The notes below the pieces were generated by a model, which saw only the letters and a list, made by a program, of their open reading frames with translations, searched no databases and had not been told where the DNA came from. 64,000 nt of DNA from positions 24,245,398-24,309,397 of the forward strand of contig CP099841.1 in NCBI GenBank assembly GCA_030062745.1, given 5' to 3'. Positions 47,990 through 59,458 of the stretch are shown one piece after another (within the stretch, counting starts at the first letter, position 1; each line of letters begins with the position of its first letter). Position numbers and translations under genes: made by a program. The DNA comes from Capitulum mitella (Eukaryota; Arthropoda; Thecostraca; Pollicipedomorpha; Pollicipedidae).

Positions 47990-48790
47990 TCGACGCCTCG
48001 CGCGGACCTGTGGCAACGAACGTACTGCTCTGCCGTAGAAGTGCCGCCTCGGTGATGGCGTGTAGACGTGCTGTCCCGCGGCTGCGGTGTGAATGTGCTG
48101 CCTTCGAGGCTCCTGCCCCTGGCGTGTCGCCCCGGGACGTGGTGAGGACAGGTCGTCCCAGAGGTGTTCCGCAAACATGCTGCGTCCTCCGCCCCACCGC
48201 GAGGACGTGTCCCCCGACGTGGTGCGGACGTGTTCCTGCAAGAGAGTGGCTGAGGACATGGGCTCGGTCACGCGGAAGGGTGACGCGTTCGTTTTCCCCG
48301 ACGTCTTTTCAGCGAAGGTCAGTTATCCAAATTTAATGAGAAATCACCCTTAACTATGCGAAAAATTGGCTGGTGTGTAATTCTGCATATACGAATAATA
48401 AGAAAAAATAGAAAAATAAATGAGCATCGTTTTTGTATTTCATTCTGTTTACCTCGTGCAATAAAGCAGCCGGAACCAAATGAGAAGTACCTGCCATTTC
48501 GTCGCAGGCCACACTCGGGCCTTGTCGTCCCCCAACGGGAACCCCGTGGCGGAGCCATTGGGCGAGGACGTGTTGCCTGGCGGGCTGCCGTAGTGGCGGT
48601 GAAATCGATAGCAGCACTCAGACCGTCCTGCTGGCCCCCCGACTAAAGCAGATTGTGCCCGGACCTCGCGACCCCGTCCCAAGCGAGATGCGGCCAAGGC
48701 TGGTAAAGTGCGGTCTTCATGAATGTCGACAGGCCGGCGGCTGTTCTTTGTCGGAGTTCGTGCGGCCACGAAGGTGTCGGGCGTGCCGGG
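47990..48790. other. CpG-rich island, loose GACGTGGTG-type repeats
   Basis: GGGACGTGGTGAGGAC, GAGGACGTGTCCCCCGACGT and GTGCGGACGTGTTCC words recur at irregular spacing at about 48130-48240. Frames are open on both strands, including a 182-codon minus frame (47723-48271) that runs into the AT microsatellite, so I do not call a gene. The centre (48335-48470) is AT-rich. Confidence 0.45.
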
Positions 48791-51180
48791 CTACACATTT
48801 TCCATACCCATCTTACGTAAGCAGGAATCACGAACGTCTATTGAATGCATGTTCATAAAACGTCAGCAATTCACGGTGCGGAAAGGCAACTTAAGTCTGA
48901 AATCACATGAAATCACATAAGAAATCAAATGTTTCATTGCCTGCATTGGTCAAAAACAATGAACACCGCTCGACATGGAAAGTCTTGCGGCATATATATC
49001 CACCTGTGAAACCTAAGAAAAGGTAGCAGACATCCAACTTTGTTCATTTTTACGAACCTAAAGCGTTCGTAGACGCGCCTAGTAGTGTCAGCTTTTTGAA
49101 TACCCTTGGGTTAAGCGTTTCTGGAACAAGTTGTGCTTAAACAGCATACTATTAGTACTGATGACTGTGCATATTTAAGGTTAAAAATAGCATGGTTTGT
49201 GGATTGTGGATTGTGGAAAGTGGATTCTTTCTCGCCGAATGTCTCTTCACGTTGCCAACGCAAACTGCATGTATGACAAATGGGAGCTGATTAAAAGATA
49301 GTTCTGTGCTCGTTATAGAGACTAGACTGAACAGTCTGTCGTTGTTGATTTCGAGACATTCCAATTATTTTTTACAGTAGCGCGGGATTTATCAGGATGC
49401 AAGTCACTCTGCTGACGTTGACTGGTAGATCTGGTGAATCATTGTCCGTGTCTTATCCCTAGGGTGTGCATTAACACTGGTGCGATCGTCAGAATGACCG
49501 TTTTTTCGGTTTTATGAAGATCTGCCGGCAGTTTAACTGCATTCATTTTCTTTTTTTGCGATGGTCTTGACACCAAAACTCAATTTCATGTGCGATGCCG
49601 GTTAACGACAAACGATGGGGTATTCCAACACCCCTATTACCAGAGGACCAACATGGCGTATGCCAATCTGGCAGCTGCTGGGGTATGGGCACCACCTTCC
49701 ACTAACTTGTATTGGGGGTGGGGATGAAATGGTGGCGTTGGACGTTGCACTGAGTAACTCTGCGACCAATGGACCAGTTTGACCAATACGAACGGTAAAC
49801 GACGACCCTCGATAATACAGCCCCGGGTGTCACGTTGTTGGACGTCACCATTATATTTCGGATCACATGCCACGTGAAAAGTCCTTACTTAAGCGATGTG
49901 AGGAATGCTATCTTTTGCTTACAGTTCGGAGACTTCAGGTAATTTCAACCGAAATGTGTGCAAAAGTATTCATAACCAATCCATGCACGTCTGTCTGAGA
50001 AAAAGTGACGCAGACCAAGCTAATCGTGCAGTTTTTAGAGACCCGGTATACGCCAATTTTAGGTTGCTCAAAATGGCGCGAAAAAATCCACGAAAACCAT
50101 AAAACTCTATCACATACTTCTTGATGTTGATGTCCCCACCATAATATCTTCAGATGGTTTTCACAACTAGTTGTGTGCCGTAAATTGTCATCATATCTTA
50201 TTGAAAAACTATTATTTTATAAATTTAACCTAAACGATGACACTGTGTGACGTCACATGATGCTGCATGAGCCCATGTAACGTCGTGGGTGGTCAACTAT
50301 AACCTCTCATGAGGCAACAAATCATGCACACTTAGCTATTTAACAGCACCAGTGTATCGATGAAGATCCAGCAAACTCGAAAAACGGCAAACCTGCGAAA
50401 CATGACTGCCGTGATGCCATCATTTAGACATGACCTTGGATAACCTTGATGACTTTTTGCTCCAACAAAATGCGCGGATTCGATGTACCTTGGGCCCTGC
50501 AAATTTAATGACGTTGTGCCGTTTGCCGTTTGGCTTTTACGGGGCATAAAACAGTGGGAGCTCCTGACGCCCACCAGCAAGTCGCGAACTAGTGACAACA
50601 CACAGCACATCATTGCCAGTGATACGTGTCATCTCCTACACTGCTTGATCCACAGCAGAGGAAACCATTGCGTCATCTTCTTGTAACTTACAAAGAAGTG
50701 ATCAGCCATGAATCACAAGCTGAATTGAATAGGCAATCTAATCTCAACGCCGCGCCGCCTCTGTTCATGTACATATGATTTCAGGTTCAGGCCATGATAT
50801 GGCCAAACTTGATTTTTTTACCGACAAGCACAGTGCCACAGAAAGACGCAAGGGCCAGCGTGTTACTTCAATGAGCACTTTCAAACCTCCGAGCCGCATG
50901 GCAGCATAGTTGGAATCAAATTGCCTCGCTGGGCGTCGGGTCCTTTTTGACCATTTTCCCCGGAAATGCCATGGACACGTGACTGGGTATGTTGGCCCGT
51001 AACAGCGGAAAACAGAAAACAGAAAACAGCTGAAAACGGAAGCCAGAACTGGTGGACTGGTATGTTCGAGGCTACTGCACCGGGCGTCCCACGACCAAGC
51101 TCGTGGAATGACAAATATGGCTCAAACGAAACTTACCTGCGACGAACGTAGACAACAAGACGGTATGGACGGTCATGGGC
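48791..51180. other. No feature recognised
   Basis: Mostly AT-rich. GTGGATTGTGGA words at about 49198-49220 and a GAAAACAGAAAACA run at about 51007-51030 are short simple repeats. Confidence 0.35.
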
Positions 51181-51190
51181 CTGGCTCACA

Positions 51191-51357
51191 CAGGCGCGGC
51201 CGCGGGGGGGGGGGTCTGGGGCCCAGGCCCTCCTCTTTAGGCCCGTATTTTTTGAAAAAAACATTGAACATCGCCTTCCCGACAGGCGATTTTCGTATGA
51301 TTTCAGTTCACACTGAACTCCGGCCCCCCTTTTAAGAAAATCCTGACTGCGCCCCTG
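51191..51357 (-). mobile_element. 167 bp MITE with perfect 10 bp flanking direct repeat
   Basis: CTGGCTCACA occurs immediately before (51181-51190) and after (51358-51367). The right end, reversed, reads CAGGGGCGCAGTCAGG and the left end CAGGCGCGGCCGCGGG, a recognisable but diverged inverted repeat. CAGGGGCG termini are typical of hAT-type elements, whose duplications are 8 bp, so two matching bases would be coincidental. A Mutator-type 9-10 bp duplication is the alternative. Confidence 0.8.
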
Positions 51358-51367
51358 CTGGCTCACA

Positions 51368-52587
51368 TTTGTGTGCGTGTGTGTTTCTTCGCTTAGCCTA
51401 CCAGAAAATGGCGGTGCGACGTCAAATATTTTGTATATTTATTGAACAGAACGTTTCCTCAGCACTACATGCATTCAGAACATGTCAGTCAAGACCTACC
51501 GAGTCGCCAAACACGAATCCAGAGGAATGGGGCATCCGGAGGTCGCAAGTTCCTCTGAGGCGTGCGGAAATACAACAAGAAACAGACTTATGTAATACAG
51601 TCTAAAGGAAACGGAAACTCAGGGGTTCCCCCATCCCAAAAGAATCTCCTTCGATCCATGTTGTTTTCGGGAGATTTCTGGATCCACTCCCTGTTATAGG
51701 CCACTAACGAACGAGCTCAACTGCTAGATTAAATGTGGTTATTGGCTCAGGGTATAATCTCCATATGAACCTTTCATCGCCAACAGTGATAGTGACAGTG
51801 ACATTTGATCAGATCCAAGCGATTACATTCTTCAGCGGCAAACAGAAAATGCATGAAGTAACATGTCACCTTGGTTCAGTAGAATCTCGACTATTAATTT
51901 CATGAGGATTGCCATTGTTTATATATTGTTACCTTACCTCCTTATTTAAACCTGCCCATTTCGTCCAAAAATATCGCGGAGTCTGAATCTCCCATTCCAG
52001 ACAGAGCGTTTCAAGCTGGGTCGCGTGTTGCCTGTTTTGCATTCCTTGTTTTGCGATACGATTTCGGTGACGCACGCTGTCAGCTGACCGCCGGTCGTAA
52101 TACTTTCCTACTATAGGTAGGTCGTGTGGTTGCCAGATGCTAGACATGGGAAATTCCGAAAATTTCCGGATAAAAGTCTTTATGTCGCGGTAGAACCTCT
52201 TCAAGATCAGCGAAATATGGGAAAATAGTAGCATTTCTGAAGAATTTGCGAGTTTTGTGAAGGTTTTGCCAGACTTTTGTTATTGAGGACACTTGTTCAT
52301 GTCATCGTGCATCTTCTTTATTTCATAATGTCGCAACATGCGACCCAAGCTCTGGCTACTATATGTAATGCATTGCAAGGTTTTCGAGCAATTAGTTCGT
52401 TAGTTGTATCAAACTGGATTTCATGCGCCACGACATCTCCGTGCTGCTTATTAGGTTTTAGTACTTTGCAATTTCAACGTTTTTTAAAGAAACTGATCGT
52501 GCCTATGTTACTTCAGATAATCATATAAACAATGGCATATGGACACACATAATGATATAAAGACGGAGTCTTGCAGCTTTTAACCGT
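51368..52587. other. No feature recognised
   Basis: Short frames only. No repeat partner seen. Confidence 0.35.
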
Positions 52588-52591
52588 TTAA

Positions 52592-54274
52592 CCCTCACTC
52601 AACTGTGGGGGGCGTTTCGGCGCCACCCCCGGCAGCTCGCGCAAAGCGTCAAAATTCTCAGTACCTTTTCTTCCATCTTTTGCGCACGTCCTATACAATT
52701 TTTAGCCTCTGGTCATGTCAGGTCACAAACCTAGGTCACGTAAAAGAAGCCATTCTCTAATTTTTTAAAACGCTTCCCACAAACCACACCGTGCAATTGA
52801 TCGACCTGGAAGTTTCAGGAATTTTTCTCAAATCAAATCAGATCAAAAAGAACATTTCTGAGAATTGTGCTGCCTTAATTTTTTGTCGAGGCTAAGGTCA
52901 ATGACCTCAGATTAGTCTAACGCTTTTGAACCGTTTCTTCGGGCCTTTGATGCCTGAAAGGTATTCCTGGGCCCAGGACGTCACTAAAAACGACAAATAA
53001 TGCTGACCTTTATGAAGAGCCATGAGGTCAGGTCAGGTCAGGTCACATTTTGAATGAATTAGCAAAAAAAGTCTAAAACGCTGTCTGATGATTTCTGGAG
53101 TGAAAATAGCACTGCAGTCAATTTTGCAGACCATAATTGCACCAAGACGCTTCTAAGCTGTGAAATGACATTAGGTAACCTGAAGTCTTGCGACGTCACC
53201 GTGGTAGAAGCTGAAATGCATTTCTGATGCTTGAAATGCCTTTCTGGGCCAAGGAAATTACTAACCTTTTTGTAGGTCAACATATTTGTGTTGACCCACA
53301 TGAAACATCATGGGGTCGGGTCACGTTTAATTCGAGGTGAACTAACAAAAAACACTCTTAGACCCCGTTTTCATGGTCCATGGCGTAAAAACAAGCGTTA
53401 AAGTGGACTACACAGTCCCAAATTGCACCAAGACGTTTCCAAGCCATGAAATGATCTTAGGCCACCTGAGATCATGCAAGGTCATCGTGGTAGAAGCTAA
53501 GCTTATATCCAAATGTCCAGCTTTAGCGCTCTGCTTTATTCCATGGGTCAGTGGTAGATCTAGGCATAAAAGGATGAAACCCAAGCGTACTCCAAAGGGG
53601 TCATAATCCAACGTCAGGTCAGGTCATACGACCGACCTTATATAGCACCCTGTTGATCACGGTCGTGTAACACAAGGAATTTTGATCCAAAGATACGCCT
53701 TGCCCTTTTGCCTGCCTTTTTGTTGACCCTGGACAGGGCAAGGGATAAAGCGAAGAAAATAACTGAATTTTAAGTCAGGTCATGTCACGCCGGGTCATGG
53801 GCGTTCCAGTCTTTCAGTATTAAAAAAAATGTCGGTACAAATCATTTCTATCGTTTTGGAGGCATAGATGGACCACAACTTGCCAGCAACGTTCAAAAAC
53901 GTCACAAATATAGTGAAACGGAACGTGGCATTATATCAGGCCATCTTTTGTGATATGTTATTTTATGAATGTTACAAATTATATATCACCGTAATTTACA
54001 CTCAGTTGGTTTTCCACTGGCGTGCTTAGAACTGCTCTAACTTTGTTAGGGACGGAGCTAGAGCTCTTCTAAGAAAGTTCTATTTTTTCACATATACAGG
54101 CCATAAAACCTGCATTATTTTTCAACATTTTCCAAAAATAGTAAATGCTTTAAAATGCATTCATGACGAGCTTTTCGTTGATATAAGTTTCATCTTGATC
54201 TGACGTTCCGTTCGCGAGACGGGGGGGGGGGCGGCGAAACACCCCCCTCCCGACTCCGGAAGCCCACGTCAGGG
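52592..54274 (+). mobile_element. TTAA-type element distantly related to family A
   Basis: TTAA 52588-52591 is followed by CCCTCACTC and a GGGGGGCG/CGCCACCCCC inverted repeat. The right side has GTTCGCGAGACGGGGGG then AAACACCCCCCTCCC, matching the family A right-end layout, and ends GTCAGGG followed by TTGC (decayed TTAA). The left CTTTTC..CCATCTTTTGCGCACG block matches family A. Four overlapping GGTCA units lie at 53035-53045. The outermost inverted repeat is short, so the right boundary is less certain. Confidence 0.6.
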
Positions 54275-54689
54275 TTGCAGTTGGGCGCGGCTTAATGTAG
54301 CCGGCATACAGATGAAGTTGTGGCTGACACTTTTTCACTCTTATAGAACATTTCTGCGAAATTTTCAGAAGAGGGTAGGCTTCAGTCAGATGGAATTACG
54401 CAGCATTCAGATGACTTGAAGCGTTGCAGTTTGTTACCGACTTGTTTGCATGTCCTTGACTCACAGAAATGAGGAAGTTATTGATATTCCTTGTCGCATC
54501 CCGCGCCGTCTGCGGTCAAAGCGGAGGGTCTGCCCCAGTTCCAGTCCGAAATCAGAGGCCTCCTTCGCTCAAAAATCCCAGTCAGGGAACGCTGCGGACC
54601 CGTGGACCAAATATTGACCCAGCCAGTTTGGGGAAATGCTTTTGAGATGGAGGCTTTGATGTCGAGAAATTAGCTCTGCCCTCAATCAA
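54275..54689. other. No feature recognised
   Basis: Short frames only. Confidence 0.35.
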
Positions 54690-54820
54690 CACTGGGTCGA
54701 TCATTCTCCGGCAGAGTCAGGTCGTGTTTCAGGTCCAGTGTTTTGGAACTCAACGGGAACCAACAGCTGCGTCCTTGTTTCACGTTGCAAATGCCTAACC
54801 ACTAGCATAGAGGCGAACGG
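54690..54820 (-). repeat. Possible tRNA-derived SINE
   Basis: On the minus strand CTATGCTAGTGGTTAGGC (A-box-like, within 54787-54809) is followed by GGTTCCCGTTGAG (weak B-box-like, within 54745-54761). The tail follows. No cloverleaf can be drawn. This could be a tRNA-derived repeat or chance. Confidence 0.35.
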
Positions 54821-55054
54821 TGTGGATCATGCCAGTTTTATGTTATCCGTATCATGTCATGTTACGACATGCCATGCAACAGAGTTTTCGGTTTCGTGTG
54901 ATCTTTGTCTATTGGCGACTAGGCTTGCAGCGGAGTCCGTTCAGTCTTCAGTCGGTCTTCAGTAACGCAGAGTTCTCACTCATAATCATGCTCATCACTT
55001 TGCACTAGTCGTAGAACACTCACACACGCGCTTCGGCTACAGTCTTCACCCAGA

Positions 55055-55110
55055 TAGAGAGAGAGAGAGAGAGAGAGAGATGGGAAAGAGAGAGAGAGGA
55101 GAGAGAGAGT
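55055..55110. repeat. (GA)n microsatellite, interrupted
   Basis: GA dinucleotides at 55055-55080 and 55086-55110 are separated by TGGGAA-type sequence. Confidence 0.95.
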
Positions 55111-55488
55111 AAAGCTAGAATTCGGCGGTTTTACATACGGCCTGTGGACGGAATTGGTGCCAAAAAAAGATATCATCCCACCCAATGAGATGTAAACATG
55201 TAGTCACTGAGAATCATACGACATCCTCCCCACCAATCACAGACCGTGCGATCGGTTTGCGATTCTCATAACTGGCTGATGTAAGGCTGATGCAAAGGCA
55301 CCGACGTTTTGTCTTGTGTAGTTATTTTAAGGCTAGAGAAAGGAAGTAGCATCTCATATGAACGATGAGAGTGCAATGTGCCATGGCGCCCCGATTGATG
55401 TATATGAGACGCTAATGGACTAGGCACCAGCCAAGGCCAAAGCTCTCAGAGACTGGAGTTCTTTGTATGATGTCTGTAAGTGACAGCA

Positions 55489-55608
55489 TTGAGAGTTAAT
55501 TTTACTATATATATTTGATATAGAGTAGTTTTAAGTATATAGATATATATTTCATATACAATAGAGAGTTAATTTTACTACGTATATTTGATATATAATT
55601 TTACGGTG
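55489..55608 (+). repeat. AT-rich imperfect direct duplication
   Basis: GAGAGTTAATTTTACTA begins at about 55489 and again at about 55565, each followed by TATATTTGATATA. This gives two units of about 75 bases. Confidence 0.8.
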
Positions 55609-56054
55609 GAGCGAAAGACGGAGCGGGAAAATTCTGGAGCTGCGAAGTAAAATTTGCTACACAGTGACACTTCTCAAGAATGACAGTCCGTTGGCAGCAA
55701 AAGACGCGGACAAGCCTAGTATAGAGCGCAGCACATTCGCTGCTCGGACATTTATCAGTGACATCTGGAGGCGGTGGGCGCGGACGGGCCTTCAGTTGAA
55801 ATATTGCCATTTTAACTTCTCTGGCGACACAATGCATCATCCCTCCCATGGAAGTTCAATATTCCCGCCTCGGGAACCTGGCTTCCACAATAGAGTCGGC
55901 GCAGCAGGAGGCCCGGCTGGGAGCCTGTGGCGGACGGCGAGCACTGAGCCGGGCAGGCCGCTCGGCCGGCCGCGGACCGGTATTCAATATCTGCAGCGTC
56001 GTTAATCTCCTGCAGCTCGTCCCGCGCGTCAAATCGGCCGTCTCGCGGCCCCTG

Positions 56055-57060
56055 ATCGCCGCCGACCGAGTCGTTGGTGACCGCCTCACGCCCGAAAACG
56101 GAGTCATGGCGCACCTCCTATGAACGTCCGCGGAATGAGTCGCTGGCGGCCGCCTAACGGCCGCAGATGGAGTCATGGCGGACCACGTATGAACGTCCGC
56201 AGACGAAGTCATGGGCATGGCTGTAGAATCGGGACAAATTTTGGTACGGAAAAAATAAACTCATCGCACCCCGAAATTTGGCATTGATGTCGTGTTTACA
56301 GAACTTTATTTTATGAAACAAGAAAACGCATCAAAGGGTCCAAATATTGGCATGGATTCCATACCAATAATATCCTTTGGTATGGAAAGCTCCATACTAA
56401 ATATATACAGGGTTACGCCCCAGATCATGGGTGACCACCTAACGGCATGATAGTCATGCGTGACATGACAGTCTACCTAGTCATGACAGACTACCTCGAA
56501 AAGACCACAGACTGAATGACTGCAGACCACCTGATGGCCGCAGACTGATTCACTGGTGATCGTCTGACGCTCTCTGGCTTAGTGGTGGATGACTGCCTCA
56601 TGCTGGCAGGCTGAGTCATAACAGACTGCCTAACGGCCGTGTGTCGAGCCATCGATGACTGCCTCAGGTCTCCGGACAGAGTCACTGGTGACCGTCTAAC
56701 GACATTGTTGGTCATTGACGCCTAACGTTGAGTCACTGGTAACCATCTCACCCCCTCGCACTGAGTCATTGGTGACCGCTTCACAATAGCAGACAGAGTC
56801 ACAGAGTCTTTGCACACCACTTAACGACCGCAGGATGAGCCATTGGGAACCGGATAACACCCTCAGACTGTCATTGTGGAGCACCTAAAGGCCGCAGACA
56901 AGGTCACTGCGGACCATCCACATCAGCTGACATGGTTATTGTAGACCATCCACAACCGCAGGAAGTCGTTGCACATCATCCCACTCCCGCAAACGTGGTC
57001 ATTGCAGACTGCCCGGCACTCGCAGTCAGTCTTTACAGACCGATCCAAATCCGCACACAG
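56055..57060. repeat. Degenerate 33 bp tandem array, interrupted
   Basis: Units of 33 bases with the core GAGTCACTGGTGACCGCCTAA can be cut at 56519-56700 (five exact 33-base units) and 56140-56215, and become looser to about 57060. On the minus strand this is an 11-residue S-V-R-R-S-P-type repeat, open from 56715 to 56491 and again 56218 to 55856, with stops between. A 209-base insert at 56216-56424 splits the array. Confidence 0.8.
56216..56424. mobile_element. 209 bp insertion in the 33 bp array
   Basis: The array pattern stops at TCATGGG (56209-56215) and resumes with TCATGGG (56425-56431), as expected for a 7-8 bp target duplication. The insert is AT-richer, with internal CATGGATTCCATACC and GGTATGGAAAGCTCCATAC palindromes. 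Terminal inverted repeats are not convincing, so the element type is unknown. Confidence 0.55.
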
Positions 57061-58070
57061 TGTTCATGGACCACCCCGCACCCGCAGACAGCTGCAAGCT
57101 CGTGAAGCGGCGTATCGTCGGCAGATTGAGCAGGTCGTGGCAGAAACCCATCACGAGAGTAGGCTGGCGAAGTTCATCAGGCCGAGGAAGGGTTGCTAAT
57201 CCGCAGAGGCAGTGGCAGAACTGCAGCAGTGGCATACACGGTGATATTTCCATCAGCCCGGACGAAGGGGAGGTAATCCGTTTTGCGGATTCAAAACCCG
57301 GGTGGGAGCCCTGCCTCGGCGCGGTTCCATCCAACACGTCGACAGAGACGTTGAAATTGGTGCTGATGTAGCACAGCAGGACGACAACAGAACTGGCGCA
57401 AGATAACGTCGGCGGCACCGTTTCAATCAAGCAGCGTGTTAAATGCTGGTGGAATAACGAAATGCAGATGAAGCTGATCGACGGCGGAATTCGTCCGATG
57501 ATGAAGGTCCTGTCGCAGCGGGAAACGTTTTGCTTTCATGACACTCAAACTGTGACAAAATGTTTATTGTTCTGTGGCAGCAACGAAAATGGTGGCGCCG
57601 CAGCAGTGCTTCCTTCGTTTACCATTCATGTGCTGTGGAATCGTTTATAAAAAAATCCTCATATCAAGTGAAAATCAAATGTTCTTTTTATTGAATAGAA
57701 ATCTACCCGCCAAACTCGGAGTTCCTCACAACCTTTTTCACTGTTCCTGACGCTGTTTCTAACTCAACAGCGTGCGCAGTTCCGTCCTAACGCAGCAGTG
57801 GGCGGGGGAATACGTGGGGCACCAGAAGAGACGCATGACGTCGTGCCAGGCCTGGGCTGGTCCGATCGACCAGGCCGCCGCACCACTGGTGCTGGTGATC
57901 CTCCCATTCCTTCATCAGCCGCACCAGTGGTGCTGGTGCTCTTGCCTGTCTCGTTGGAAGCGGCGTCGCGGTGAAGATCACGTCAGTGAATCCTCGTGTG
58001 GTAGCACTATCAGTGTGCGTTTGCCTGACCAATATATATGCGAGGGGACATATGTACCCGGTGTTCATCA
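57061..58070. other. GC-rich sequence, no gene confirmed
   Basis: A minus frame at 57430-57026 (134 codons) and a plus frame at 57772-58380 (202 codons) are open. The first contains a GGGTTTTGAATCC B-box-like piece near 57285-57302 and may include tRNA-derived repeat sequence. The second runs through the 45 bp array. Neither resembles a protein family I know. Confidence 0.35.
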
Positions 58071-58260
58071 GCTGCCGAGCCCCAAACAGTTGGACCACAC
58101 TCAGTGTGTCCATCAGGTCCCAGGCTCCAGCAGCCAGACCATGCTTAGTGTACCCATCAGGTCCCAGTCCTCTAACAGTCGGACTACGCTCAGTGTGCTC
58201 ATCAGGTCCCAGTCCCTCGCAGCCGAACCACGCTCAGTGTGTGCAATTCAGGACCGTGTG
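58071..58260 (+). repeat. 45 bp tandem array, about four units
   Basis: ACGCTCAGTGTG...CATCAGGTCCCAGTCC recurs at 44-45 base spacing. In the plus frame this is a 15-residue T-x-L-S-V-x-I-R-S-Q-S repeat. It contributes part of the 202-codon open frame. Confidence 0.85.
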
Positions 58261-58427
58261 CAAAGACCAAGCAGCGGAAAACGACTCCTAAATTTGGAGA
58301 GTAAGGATGTACGCCAGACCATCAGCAGCAAAGGAAGCAATAGAAATGCACGCCAACACAAAGCAAATGCAACCTTGTAGGCTTCCGGTGATTGACCATA
58401 TTTTGAAAAGCGCATAACATTACAAGC

Positions 58428-58468
58428 GCGGGTGTTGTTTGAACATCACATGTTCATACAACACCCGC
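58428..58468. repeat. Strong 41-base hairpin
   Basis: GCGGGTGTTGT and ACAACACCCGC pair, then one T/T mismatch and one T-A pair, then GAACAT and ATGTTC pair around a 3-base CAC loop. That is 18 pairs in a 19-position stem. It is too short for a usual animal pre-miRNA, and could be a foldback or an extruding cruciform. Confidence 0.85.
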
Positions 58469-58923
58469 GGCGTCACATCCTATGTGATGTTTATTTTTTC
58501 TGTCACATGTCTCCTTCACACGTAGCTCAATCTTACATATATTTTTTGGCGCATAAAAAATAGCATGATGCAACTGAGATAAATGACCGTTAGCAAATCG
58601 CAGCATAAGTTTGTTGGGCATTGGCAAGTAAATGAAACGGACAAGTGTGTCCGAGGAAAAGGTCGAATACTGTGACCTTCATTTACTCCGTACAGAACGT
58701 AACAATGTGCGCAACCCGCCTCATTATCTGGCCAGAATCTCAAAGCCCAGATTTTTTTCTGGATCATCAGGGCATCGTTGATACTGCACGTGCAGAAACT
58801 GCTTCTGCCGGGATAAATGGGGATATGTGTGATTTCTGACGGCGGAGGTTTCCTTTCTGCGACGCGATTTATTTGTTTCTTTATTTAATGTCAATCTGAG
58901 TGACTTCCCTTGGTCACAAGCTT

Positions 58924-58993
58924 TTACGTCACAGCAAGAGACCTCTCGGTGGCAAAAGCGTCTCGTGACGTCACAAGCGTATCGGTGACGTCC
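58924..58993. promoter_or_regulatory. Cluster of three CRE-type sites at a CpG island edge
   Basis: TTACGTCA (58924-58931), TGACGTCA (58966-58973) and TGACGTCC (58986-58993) lie within 70 bases, directly before a CpG-dense stretch. CREB/ATF-type factors bind such octamers in animal CpG promoters. The transcript, if any, is not identified. Confidence 0.4.
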
Positions 58994-59330
58994 GGGGCCC
59001 GTGCATTTTGCAGACGGCCCAGGCGGCTCCGGCGCGGTGACGGCCATTCGCTGACGCCACATCGGGACGCGTTTCCCACCACGGCCACGGTCTGCCGAGA
59101 AAAACACGCCTCCGCCGTGCTGGAGATCCGCCAAGGCCGGCGCCTGCGCCGCGCCGGAAACGCCGGCCTTCCGGCGGCGGCGGTATCTCCTCGGCGCGGT
59201 GTGGAAAAGGTGCCGCCGCTGAGTAGCAGCTCGCGGGGCTTCTTCGGCGCGAGTTCGTTATTCGACTTACAAAGCGCGAGGAAAGCGATTTCTGCGCGTC
59301 AGAGCTCGAGAAAAGTGACAGGCTCTTGAA
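58994..59330. other. CpG-rich island next to the CRE cluster
   Basis: CpG-dense sequence with GCCGGC words. The 139-codon plus frame 58910-59329 spans the CRE cluster and island, is Arg/Ala/Ser-rich and unrecognised. It could be a first exon or 5' UTR of an unseen gene, but nothing confirms this. Confidence 0.4.
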
Positions 59331-59436
59331 TTCCTAGAGGCGGCTGGCGAATAAGAGGAATGAGTCTTTGCTGAAATATGTACTTCACAAAATGAACAGA
59401 AAAGACGACTTTTGGTATCAGCTTGTGCTTGTGCAG

Positions 59437-59458
59437 CTGCTAGCTAGCTAGCTAGCTG
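59437..59458. repeat. (CTAG)n tetranucleotide tract
   Basis: GCTGCTAGCTAGCTAGCTAG forms a short self-complementary tetranucleotide repeat. Confidence 0.9.

Noticed and set aside
47723-48271. 182-codon minus-strand frame
   Set aside because: Its last part is the translated AT microsatellite and the rest is GC-island sequence.
57772-58380. 202-codon plus-strand frame
   Set aside because: It includes the 45 bp array; no recognised domain and no supporting splice or promoter structure, so kept only as a region note.
58428-58468. microRNA precursor
   Set aside because: The stem is only about 19 positions with a 3-base loop, shorter than usual animal precursors.
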